From assembly GCA_964019055.1 (NCBI GenBank), contig OZ025213.1:9139216-9203215 (forward strand): a stretch of DNA of 64,000 nucleotides, in the 5' to 3' direction. A program made the position numbers and the translations under genes. Of this stretch, positions 9,401 through 17,963 are shown one piece after another; the first letter of the stretch is position 1; each line of letters starts with the position of its first letter. This stretch comes from Anthopleura xanthogrammica. Taxonomy: Eukaryota; Cnidaria; Anthozoa; Actiniaria; Actiniidae. The notes under the pieces are model-generated. The model had not been told where the DNA came from. It did not search any database and saw nothing but the letters and a program-made list of their open reading frames with translations.

Positions 9401-10954
9401 ATGCAAGGACGATTGTGGATTCAACGGATTGCACTTTTGCAAAACGTGCTTTATAGACATCCAATTAGAACGTCTTTTAGAAAAGTTCAGTTTAATGAAG
9501 AACGTTTTTTCAGTCAAAACATCTTCCGCAGGCTCTATGCCTCCAAGTCAGATCAACCTGAATCAAGCACACTTCCAGATGTTCTTCAGCTTCACAATAT
9601 CCTCAACTTGGTGACAGATCAGACAGTACAACTGCCAATGAGTAAATATACCGAAATCTGCTCACAAGCTGATGTTCAAGTTCTTAGCAGTGTTTTGCAT
9701 TTTCTAGCTAATAATGGACTACACAGTCAATTAGACATGCTTTACAAAGCCATGGAGGAACGTGGTTATCCCATGGGCCAAGGTGTAAATACTACACTGA
9801 TTCGTTCATATTTAGCAAGAAAGATGTGGAAAGAAGCCACTGGTGTTTTGAGTGACATGGAGAAGAATCAGCTCATGAAACACACAAGGTCTTACAATCC
9901 TGTAATTACAGGTCTGGCAGAACAAGGCTATGCATTAGAGGCCTTTCGTCTTTTTCAGAAGAAAATCCAAATGTACCACCTTATTACTAACAAGAGAGAA
10001 AGTATTATACGTGATACAAAAATGTTTGTAGCAATGATCCATTCTTGTTGTATCAGTGATCAGAAACCACTTTTGAGAACTTTGACTGAACATGACACTG
10101 AGGTTAAGGAGATTCACTCACTGGTTTTGAAGTTATTTGATTTTTTTCATGAATTTGGAATAAAAATACCATTTGATATCCTTCAAGCCTGTCAAAGGTG
10201 GTTTACTTTTGATCCAAACCACTCTTGGACATGTAGGAACTGTGATATAAACAAAGATGGAAAATGTCACTTGTGTGGTGTACAACTTGTAAATAGTTTA
10301 CCAAATGGATACTTCAACAGCTTGGAAAAAGAAATCATCCATAAACTATCAGGTTTAAGTGATGACTCGATATGCAGTCAAGACGAGATTGATGAGTTTA
10401 AAGGTGTTCACAATTTTTGTATGACAAATGGCCCATTTGATGTCATAATTGATGGACAGAACCTTGGGCTTGAGGGAAAGAAAAAAAACAAGAACTCAAC
10501 AAAACTCTTTGGAAAAAGACTTATTCAAGTTGTTAGTCATATTTCTAAACAAGGAAAAAAGATATTCCTCCCTCTGCATCACAAAGCCCTGGAAAATGAT
10601 ATTTCAGAAAAAGTACTTCAAACACTAAGAAAGCACTGTGAAATCTGGTTCATAAATTCAGATATTGATGATGATCTCTTACTGTTATATGCAGCAGCTT
10701 CAAATGGAATGAATAACAGCAAGACTTGTATAGTTTCAAATGATAACTGGAGAGATCACAGTCTAATGCTTTCGAATGACAACAGAGTTAAGCTTCTTAA
10801 GTGGGCAAGATTGAATCATGTAATGTTTGACGTCATTGACAAAAGTCATGTTAGGCTTTTTAAAAATTTATTTGATCCAGTTGTACAGAGATCTGAATAT
10901 GCTTGGCACTTGCCAGTTATTGATGGCAGCTGGAAGTGTGCCACATTGAAATAA
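9401..10954 (+). CDS. PRORP: Protein-only mitochondrial RNase P catalytic subunit (PRORP/MRPP3-like), 517 aa (unit A)
   Basis: Metallonuclease that removes 5' leaders from mitochondrial pre-tRNAs; in animals it works with MRPP1/2. The N-terminus (1-45) is rich in Arg with few acidic residues, as expected for a mitochondrial presequence. Residues about 90-270 form helical PPR-type repeats (for example around 135-185). A zinc-knuckle element has C278xxC281 and C289xxC292, with H503 and C513 near the C-terminus as possible partners, as in known PRORP zinc sites. The NYN nuclease domain shows FDVIIDGQN (D351), SDIDDDLLLLYAA (Asp cluster 421-425) and VSNDNWRDH (D448/D452), matching the catalytic aspartates of the family. 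Length and domain order fit animal PRORP. It is intronless here, unlike its spliced partner EXOSC9, which suits an ancient retrocopy or intron loss. AATAAA occurs near 11231. A duplicate with identical protein lies at 28117-29670. Confidence 0.9.
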   Translation: MQGRLWIQRIALLQNVLYRHPIRTSFRKVQFNEERFFSQNIFRRLYASKSDQPESSTLPDVLQLHNILNLVTDQTVQLPMSKYTEICSQADVQVLSSVLHFLANNGLHSQLDMLYKAMEERGYPMGQGVNTTLIRSYLARKMWKEATGVLSDMEKNQLMKHTRSYNPVITGLAEQGYALEAFRLFQKKIQMYHLITNKRESIIRDTKMFVAMIHSCCISDQKPLLRTLTEHDTEVKEIHSLVLKLFDFFHEFGIKIPFDILQACQRWFTFDPNHSWTCRNCDINKDGKCHLCGVQLVNSLPNGYFNSLEKEIIHKLSGLSDDSICSQDEIDEFKGVHNFCMTNGPFDVIIDGQNLGLEGKKKNKNSTKLFGKRLIQVVSHISKQGKKIFLPLHHKALENDISEKVLQTLRKHCEIWFINSDIDDDLLLLYAAASNGMNNSKTCIVSNDNWRDHSLMLSNDNRVKLLKWARLNHVMFDVIDKSHVRLFKNLFDPVVQRSEYAWHLPVIDGSWKCATLK

Positions 10955-11599
10955 TTACCATGCTGATTTTAGCATGAGTACGGCTAGATCATTCCAAGAT
11001 TGTTGTTGCTTAGCTATAGGTTGTTATATTGTAACAAAGAGAAAAAAATAGTAACCAACTCTAACTTCTCTTTGTGTTTCATGTCAATTACTAGTAGGTA
11101 TCTAGAAACTTTCAAAGTTTTTTTGTCTTCTAAACAAATTTGCAATAAGCAAAGACAACATGCAAGCCAAATTGCTGTAGAAACCACACAAGGGAGCAAT
11201 AGGGCCTCTATGGGCAAGCCATACAAGAAAAATAAATATATAAATACAAAATTAACTCTGTAGGCAACATAAACCAAAAAAAAAAAAAAAACAGAACCCT
11301 TGCAGCATGTTGGAATGCAGCTCAATTTGGAGGACAAAACATATATTTCACCTACACATTCAGAATTCAAAATATTGGGAATGTACTGTACTGACAATGA
11401 GTGAAGATAAGTGTTAATGTTGGATCATGCTTTTCCCTGTACATATACTATAAAGTGATCCATTCACACCACCGTGCATGGTAAGTGGTAGGTTAAGGTG
11501 TCAGTTATATAACAGTTTCAGTGACTTAATGGTAAGATACAGATAGATAGATCACAAGCCACATGTCATGTGAGACATACATTGGAATCCCCAAGGAAA
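10955..11599. other. PRORP 3' flank
   Basis: Probable 3' untranslated region and intergenic DNA, with AATAAA near 11231 and a long A run near 11276-11291. The open frames on both strands here are AT-rich and show no family resemblance. Confidence 0.5.
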
Positions 11600-11764
11600 G
11601 AGTTTTTTCAAATGGAACACCACTTCCTGCAGTCCTCTGTATACCTCTTTTTTCGAGATTTTTGCCAACATGCCCAGGTCCCGAGTTTTTCCAAATGGAA
11701 CACCAATTCCTGCAGTCCTCTGTATACCTCTTTTTTCGAGATTTATGTCACATGCCCAGGTCCC
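11600..11764. repeat. Two-copy 84-bp direct repeat
   Basis: Two adjacent copies of a segment containing CAAATGGAACACCA, CCTGCAGTCCTCTGTATACC and CTTTTTTCGAGATTT (starting near 11608 and 11692) are each followed by CATGCCCAGGTCCC. The overlapping open frames come from this duplication and are not supported as genes. Duplicated at 30316-30480. Confidence 0.8.
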
Positions 11765-12687
11765 TTAAAGGGCCTATAGTTGTGGGTTTATTATTGACAG
11801 TAACATGTTCCCAAGATGTTGGTAATGTAATACACCAATTTTGAACATGACGGAGACAAACAGACAGCCTGGGTCGAGGGGGCGAAAATGAGGCTTATCA
11901 GTTGTCTGTTGATCTATGTTTCCCACTCACCGTCCTAGCTTCATTTTCGTTACTGTTGTTTACCACTTGTTTTTATGCTCTTAAGAAAAAAGCAAGCTTT
12001 TCACAGATCTCGGACAACTGACTAAACTCGTTTTCTCCATTTTGAAGGTCTCAATTATTCGTGTTTGGTTATACCCATAATCACTTTCTGTTTTAGAATG
12101 GCCTATCACCTATCACCTTTCGCCTTTGGCAATGACAACCTTTTTGAAATAGGTGTATATGCATGGTCGTGATGGATTACTGCATATACCTATTACAGTT
12201 TACATTGTTACTTGTCCAGGCGTGTATCTGATACAACCCTGAACACCCATATATATTCATATTTTTATTCCTTTTATGTTAGTACATATTAAATAAGACG
12301 TAAGGCAAGTACAAATGCATGATGAATAGAAAATGTGTGCCTAACCAATCAGAAATCGAGATTTCAGTAACAGTTATTTTATGGTGTCTATAAATCACTC
12401 TCTGTCTGTAGAAAATGCTGTCCAATATTTGTCAACGCTAGTTTATATTTGGTCAGCCAATTCAAAGGCTGGTAGTTCATAAGGTTGATTTTGAAAGACA
12501 AATGCTCCTGTATCCTCATAAATCTGCTCATAAATCAACAACTGATGGTACTAATCTAAAGGGAATCCAAGCAATATGCTTCATGTCACGAAGATTCCTT
12601 CTCCTATCTTTTGCCCACACGTTGTGCCATATACATCGAAGACATTTCTTTCTGTGAAGTTCAGCTCTTAGCTAGTGCCAACAGTTC
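11765..12687. other. Intergenic, downstream of both convergent genes
   Basis: No gene recognised. A hairpin AATAGGTGTATATGCA/TGCATATACCTATT lies near 12147-12196. TTTATT (a minus-strand AATAAA) near 12264 could serve the microprotein gene. No transporter-like reading frame follows the microprotein on the minus strand. Confidence 0.5.
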
Positions 12688-12939
12688 TTAACGTGTTTTT
12701 TTCTTCATTGCTTGTCTTGTTTTTTCTATCCAATCCTTGATGGTCGACTCAACATTTGGAATATTCACGTAGTTCTGCTGGATATACATCCCTGATACTG
12801 TCCCAATAATAAGTCCTCCGATCAATCTTTTATTTAAATGAGAGAATATTACTCCAGCTATGAATCCTTTTAGTATAGGAATATCTATGGGATATTTTTT
12901 GTCGCCTGGTGGTTCCGGGGTTTCCGGCCTGTCCGCCAT
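12688..12939 (-). CDS. SLC35A4-uORF-microprotein-like membrane protein, 83 aa (unit A)
   Basis: Small one-exon gene. The N-terminus MADRPETPEPPGDKKYPID is hydrophilic. Residues about 22-52 hold a glycine-rich hydrophobic segment with PILKGFIAGVIFSHL and GGLIIGTVSGMYIQQ, and the C-terminal part has NIPNVESTIKDW followed by a basic tail. The order P-x-LKGFxAG ... G-x-GTxxGxY ... PNVExTxxD matches the conserved core of the vertebrate microprotein translated from the SLC35A4 upstream reading frame, reported to sit in the mitochondrial inner membrane. Here no sugar-nucleotide transporter frame follows, so it appears to be a stand-alone gene. It is head-to-head with the nucleoredoxin-like gene, 172 bp apart. 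The duplicate (31404-31646) lacks three N-terminal residues. Family assignment comes from remembered motif similarity and needs a profile search. Confidence 0.7.
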   Translation of the reverse strand: MADRPETPEPPGDKKYPIDIPILKGFIAGVIFSHLNKRLIGGLIIGTVSGMYIQQNYVNIPNVESTIKDWIEKTRQAMKKKTR

Positions 12940-13111
12940 TTTGGGGTACTAGTATATACTTCATGTGCGCATGCACTAATGTCGTACTCACTCAGAGCCT
13001 GCGTTCGTCGTGATCAGCACTCAATTTGTGTAGACCACCTGAAGGCAGCACAGCTAGTTCTCGAGAACGAAACATTTCTGACGACATTACTGAGCGAATA
13101 TCATCTGTATC
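12940..13111. promoter_or_regulatory. Bidirectional promoter between microprotein and nucleoredoxin-like genes (unit A)
   Basis: The divergent start codons are 172 bp apart. An ATG at 12979 opens a 61-codon frame overlapping the nucleoredoxin-like start out of frame, in weak context. The nucleoredoxin-like ATG has A at -3 and G at +4. No TATA box is obvious. GTGCGCATGCAC near 12964-12975 is a palindromic NRF1-like word (GCGCATGC), common in housekeeping bidirectional promoters. Confidence 0.55.
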
Positions 13112-13558
13112 ATGGGGTATTTCAAAGATCACAAACTCAAGAACAAATCAGGCGATTTGGTTGATGCTGAGGGAGCACTTCGAAACAAGGTTATACTTGT
13201 GTATTTTTCAGCTCATTGGTGTCCACCTTGTCGAATGTTTACCCCAACTCTCAAAGATTGCTACGACCAACTGATGGAAGACGAATGTCAGATAGAAATA
13301 GTATTCGTCTCGTCGGATAGAAGTGAGGCTGACATGAATAGCTATTTTCAAGAACATCATGGCGACTGGCTTGTCGTTCCCTTTGATGATAAAGTCCTCA
13401 TTGATGCACTGAAGAAGGAATGCAAAGTCTCTGGAATCCCGAAACTTGCCGTGGTTGACGAAAATGGGCGAATGCTATATGATGGTGCAAGGAATGATGT
13501 ACAAGCTACTCAACCCAAGTTAGCCTTTAAGAAATGGAAAGAACTAAATAAGGAATAA
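13112..13558 (+). CDS. Nucleoredoxin-like / tryparedoxin-fold protein, 148 aa (unit A)
   Basis: Thioredoxin-fold oxidoreductase of the nucleoredoxin-like (NXNL/RdCVF) and tryparedoxin type. The redox motif is W36-C37-P-P-C40 in VYFSAHWCPPCRMFTP. It is followed by EIVFVSSDRSEADMNSYF, which is diagnostic of the tryparedoxin/nucleoredoxin branch, then WLVVPFDD and the cis-proline loop SGIPKL (P110). Unlike vertebrate NXNL2, which has a degenerate motif, both active-site cysteines are present, so catalysis is plausible. No signal peptide is seen, so it is probably cytosolic. It is a single exon with polyadenylation words AATAAA near 13717 and 13748. A copy with identical protein lies at 31813-32259. 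It was deleted in unit C. Confidence 0.85.
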   Translation: MGYFKDHKLKNKSGDLVDAEGALRNKVILVYFSAHWCPPCRMFTPTLKDCYDQLMEDECQIEIVFVSSDRSEADMNSYFQEHHGDWLVVPFDDKVLIDALKKECKVSGIPKLAVVDENGRMLYDGARNDVQATQPKLAFKKWKELNKE

Positions 13559-14059
13559 ATTTGATGACCTTGTGACGAGTTAGGATAACTTCACTTTAAA
13601 ATAATATGTGAGTATTTAAAACTGTTTGCATAAATTGAAACACAGTAGGCTGCATATGTGATTTAATATAACCTGCAAGACTCCATGAATTCTCTTGGAA
13701 TAGTAATGACCAATAATAAAGCATGAAAGTAAATGGTTTGAAAGTAATAAAGCATGTTGAAACTGAATACACGTATAGTATCTTTCATTTTAATTTTAGT
13801 TTATATTATCATAAATATTCAAGAAATTTTATCGTTTCAGTACTTTCACTGTAAAAATACAGGTTACCATGGAGTCACATTCATTTGAATAATTTAAAGA
13901 GCGACTACTAACGACCAATACTTCGTTCAGTCACGTTTTCAGTATTTATAACAAAAGATTTCTTATAAGTATCCATTGTTAAGACCAGCATAGCATGTCT
14001 TTGTCTTTTGGCTCTCTCGGGAATGGTTAAAGACTATCAATGGTTTTTATTTATTTTTT
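13559..14059. other. 3' flank of nucleoredoxin-like gene
   Basis: Contains two AATAAAGCATG words near 13717 and 13748 that suit polyadenylation. Nothing else recognised. Confidence 0.5.
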
Positions 14060-14254
14060 GGTCTTGAGTTCATACACCGAATCGTGTGGCGAAATGTGGC
14101 GACCAATTTGAATAACTATTTTTCTGGATGACTAGCCTCTCATACATGTAAAAACGCTTTTATGTTTCCACGTGAACACGAGGATAGTCAGTCGAGAACA
14201 ATAGTTATTCAAATTGGACGCCATATTTCGATTCGGTGTATGAACTTGCAAGAA
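14060..14254. mobile_element. TIR/foldback element, about 190 bp (unit A)
   Basis: GTTCATACACCGAATCG (14068-14084) pairs with CGATTCGGTGTATGAAC (14229-14245). Inward, CCAATTTGAATAACTATT pairs with AATAGTTATTCAAATTGG and GACTAGCCTC with GAGGATAGTC. Nearly the whole element is self-complementary. It is also present at 32761-32955 and 45332-45527; the unit C deletion junction lies just before it. Confidence 0.75.
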
Positions 14255-14539
14255 CGTTGTCATATCAAAATTAGAAAATAACAAATACTAGTAGGAATTA
14301 ATTATTTATTCAAAACAGGTTGTAATTATTTCACTGTTTTGAAGGGCAACTTTTAGGTTAATTTCGTTTTGTTTGTTTGTTTGTCAAGTTTTTTGTTTTC
14401 ATTGATGATGATAATACACATATACGCATGCCTCCTGGTACTAGTGTGCATTCGCATGTCTTACAGTATAACACCAAGAATGCCTCTTGTCAAAGTGGTA
14501 TTTTAAGGAATAACTAAGACAATAAAAACTGAGTTCTGA

Positions 14540-14815
14540 TTTTCACCCCATAGCTGATCTGTGCATGCGTCGCGCCTGGGTTTTTGAAAACACATCCCAC
14601 ATGGATAGGGGTAACCACAGCGACAAACCCATCTGGGATACAAGCAACATACCGGGTGTGCTGGTCATAGCAAGGGGTTAATCATCTACGGTCTAGGGGC
14701 CGACTTACCTCTCCCTTAGGCTTCGGCCGAGCTTCCTGATCAGTCAGTAATGTCCTCCCGGGATAGCGGTGTTGGGGCAGAAATCTCCAGCATAGCCGTA
14801 AGTCCATACGAGGCT
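14540..14815 (-). repeat. Dispersed repeat carrying the parent of the 1.4-kb tandem array
   Basis: Read on the minus strand, GGAGATTTCTGCCCCAACACC, GCTATCCC, ACTGACTGATCAGGAAGCTC and CCTAAGGGAGAGGTAAGT occur in the same order as in the tandem units at 1429-2320. A GC-richer segment follows it (GGTCTAGGGGCCGAC). Copies are at about 33241-33516 and 45810-46085. The class is not recognised; it could be the 3' end of a retroelement or a SINE. Confidence 0.6.
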
Positions 14816-15110
14816 TCAGCACTCGATGTCTGGAAGTATGGTCCTGGTTATATTAATCAATAAAAACATATTAATTCCATAAACCTGAGTCTTCAATGAA
14901 GATAAACTATTAAATAGATCATTTTTGGAAAGGACAAGAGGAATCGAAAATGCGCGTTTAACAAGGCTTACTCTTACTCCTATTATTATTTTTTGACAAA
15001 ATTTCCGTCCTACCTTATCCAAACTCAAGTGGAACCACGAACTCAGAGACTTATAAAAAAGTTGACGTTTTTCTACATAAGGTCAGTCTGAAGGATGGTA
15101 GCACAATTCA

Positions 15111-16050
15111 GAATATGAATGTACACGAGATGGATTACATGGGTCCATCAGAATATGAATGTGCACGAGATGGATTGGATGGGTGCATCAGAATATGAAT
15201 GTGCACGAGATGGATTGGAAGGGTACATCAGAATATGAATGTACACCAGATGGGTTGGATGGGTACATCAGAATATGAATGTCCACAAGATGGATTGGAT
15301 GGGTACACCAGAATATGAATACGTGTACACGACATAGATCGGATGTGTACATCAGAATATGAATGTACACGAGATGGATTGGATGGGTGCATCAGAATAT
15401 GAATGTGCACGAGATGGAATGGATGGGTACATCAGAATATGAATGTGCACGAGATGGAATGGATGGGTACATCAGAATATGAATGTGCACGAGATGGATT
15501 GGATGTGTACATCAGAATATGAATGTACACGAGATGGATCGGATGTGTACATCAGAATATGAATGTACACGAGATGGATTGGATGGGTGCATCAGAATAT
15601 GAATGTACACCAGATCGATTGGATGGGTTCATCAGAATATGAATGTACACGGGATGGATTGGATGGGTGCATAAGAATATGAATGTACACGAGATGGATT
15701 GGATGGGTGCATCAGAATATGAATGTACACCAGATGGATTGGATGGGTGCATCAGAATATGAATGTACACCAGATGGATTGGATGGGTACACTAGAATAA
15801 GAATGTACACGAGATGGATTGGATGGGTGCATCAGAATATGAATGTACACGAGATGGATTGGATGGGTGCATCAGAATATGAATGTACACGAGATGGATT
15901 GGATGGGTGCATCAGAATATGAATGTACACGAGATGGATTGGATGGGTGCATCAGAATATGAATGTACACGAGATGGATTGGATGGGTGCATCAGAATAT
16001 GAATGTACACGAGATGGATTGGATGGGTCCATCAGAATATGAATGTACAT
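15111..16050. repeat. 40-bp minisatellite, about 23 units (unit A)
   Basis: Units of 40 bp have the consensus AGAATATGAATGTACACGAG followed by ATGGATTGGATGGGTGCATC. Variants in the first half (CAG for GAG; GTGCAC for GTACAC) are shared position by position with unit B. The open frames on both strands are repeat translation, as 40 is not a multiple of 3 and no stop arises. Unit A has four more units than unit B. Confidence 0.95.
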
Positions 16051-17304
16051 CTATTACAGTTAATGTGTGTGGTTCACAATGAAGGCTCTGATTGCTCTTA
16101 AACTCGGCTTTAATTAAGAACAGTGCCAAAGAAACTTAGATTAGAAAATATTCTCGAATTTTCCAAACTGCAATCTTCGGGGGGGGGGGGGGGGGGGAGT
16201 AATTTATTTTTAATTAAATATATACATTTTCATATATGTTCCAATATAACCATATTTACTTTAATGACCTCGGCCATTTTGAGACGAATTTCAAATAATC
16301 CTACTGTAAACAAGTCAGTACAATTGCTATAGACCTTTTTACCGATACGGCGGCCATCTTGAATTATGGGATGCCAATGAGGACTTGAAGGGTTTTCAAA
16401 GTAGCCTCGGACTGGAACAATTGGAAATCTTTGCGCATGCGTTGACTAGATCGGGAATTTTTCTTACTATTTGTGACGTAATCAAGACGGTTTGAAAACA
16501 CTTCATTATTCAAATACCGCTAGCTCTAAGCCAACCAAAGTGAATTAGAATTCTTGGCTTTCATGTGACGTTATCAAAAACTCAAAATCTAAACTATACA
16601 TCGTATAATAACATTTCTAAAATATGTTTTAGAAATCAGTGATATAAGTCACAGCAAAAAATTTCGAGTCATTTTAATATTTGGTTCCCGAGTTATGAAG
16701 GTTGAATTTGTGTCACGTGATCTGAAGAACGATGAAAATCAAAAATAATTTACCCTAGGTAAAAGATTTTGCCCTGTGTACGTTTATAATCTCTATTTCA
16801 AGTGTATTTCAGTGGAATTTAATCGAAAATATTGAATATTCTATCATTTTCAGCCGTCGAAGTTTTGTCCGCCATATTGGTGCACCAGAGTGGAACACCA
16901 ATATGGTCGCTCCATACATTTTTACCAAAAATCGCGTCATGTTTGATCGCCCATAATTCTGCAACCAAATGACCTACAGCCTTGAAACTTGACCAGTATA
17001 TGTAGTTTTGACCGCTTTACAAGATTATGAAATTCTTATTTTATGATAATGCTTTTGAAATTGATGATGACGTAGGTGAAAGCCAGCAATAAAGCACGGG
17101 TGCTCTACAGATCCCAGAGTGTTTATATCACGGTATATAGATACAAGCGGACGTTTTGTATTGCTTTTATGAAATAATTTGGCTTTATAAGAGCGCGCAA
17201 GGACGTACTACTATGTCAGAACCAACCAATCTGCGCACGCGTTATATTGTACCGTGTCTCTGTCCTCTGATTAAAATAATTCTGAAATAGTTGCATAAGG
17301 ATAG
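16051..17304. other. Intergenic between minisatellite and hairpin element
   Basis: No gene recognised. Contains a G run at about 16181-16197 (shorter in B and C), GGCGGCCATCTTG near 16350 (a YY1-like word), and a hairpin CCATATTGGTG/CACCAATATGG near 16872-16906. Repeated in units B and C. Confidence 0.5.
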
Positions 17305-17800
17305 GCTTAATAATGGTAATTGAACTAAGTGGAGTGCAATTTGGTCTGATATCAAACTCGCGATAACAAAATCACACGACCGCGTAGCGGGAGTGTGATT
17401 TATAATCGCAAGTTTGATATCAGACCAAAATTGCACGACACGAAGTTCAATTATCACTTTATTATATCCATTTTGAAATCATACTAGATAGACACTAAAT
17501 TTGTGATAAGTACAAAAGTATTTATTAATAAGTAGCTGTTAAAATCATCCATTTTGTTTCTTTTTGTAACAAAAAATTGCAGTCAAACTTGAAAAAAGCT
17601 ACATTTTATGTTCCTTATTTGCTGTAATCTGATTGGCTGATTACATACAATCCTGTAATCTGATTGGTTACATTTTCTAGTGTTGCATTGTGATTGGCTG
17701 ACAAAAAGATGCGATTCGGACTCAAAATAGTGCGATTCGTGCTTGAATCAATCTACTGAGAGCCAATCAGATTACAGGATTTGCTAGTGATTTCAAAATG
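17305..17800. mobile_element. Long-hairpin element, single copy (unit A)
   Basis: The segment 17310-17458 is nearly self-complementary: GGTCTGATATCAAACT pairs with AGTTTGATATCAGACC and TCACAC with GTGTGA, and the loop CCGCGTAGCGG is itself a small stem. About 340 bp follow that end in CCAATCAGATTACAGG, which is inverted relative to CCTGTAATCTGATTGG near 17653. The same sequence makes the six-unit array at 53846-56872. Unit C has lost all but the last ~45 bp. Repeated CCAAT words here lie upstream of GT31. Confidence 0.75.
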
Positions 17801-17820
17801 GATAGGCTAAATCCCAAAAT

Positions 17821-17950
17821 GAGCTATATAGGTATTCGAGCGTAACCCTTGGCGCTGGATCGGCAGTGTGAAGCCATTCTGAAGTGGCCATGCGTTACTC
17901 GTCTCGACGAGAGTAGCTGAAAGTAAAACCCTTGCAGAAAAGAACCATAA
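17821..17950 (+). promoter_or_regulatory. GT31 5' region with TATA-like box and short uORF (unit A)
   Basis: GAGCTATATAGG at about 17821-17832 is a TATA-like word; unit C has lost two bases there (GAGCTATAGG). An eight-codon upstream frame (17890-17916, ATG with G at -3) precedes a second ATG at 17951. That ATG is out of frame and overlaps the GT31 start at 17964. CCCTTGCAG at 17928-17936 could be a splice acceptor, in which case the short uORF would be intronic. Confidence 0.45.
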
Positions 17951-17963
17951 ATGACAATCAGCT

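Noticed and set aside
11014..11397. 127-codon minus-strand frame downstream of PRORP
   Set aside because: Overlaps a poly-A run and AT-rich 3' flank; no motif or family resemblance. Its identity in unit B only reflects the recent duplication.
11563..11844. Plus-strand 93-codon frame with internally repeated peptide
   Set aside because: Created by the two-copy 84-bp direct repeat; no independent support.
15188..15922. Open frames on both strands with 40-residue periodicity
   Set aside because: Products of the 40-bp minisatellite; the same holds in units B and C.
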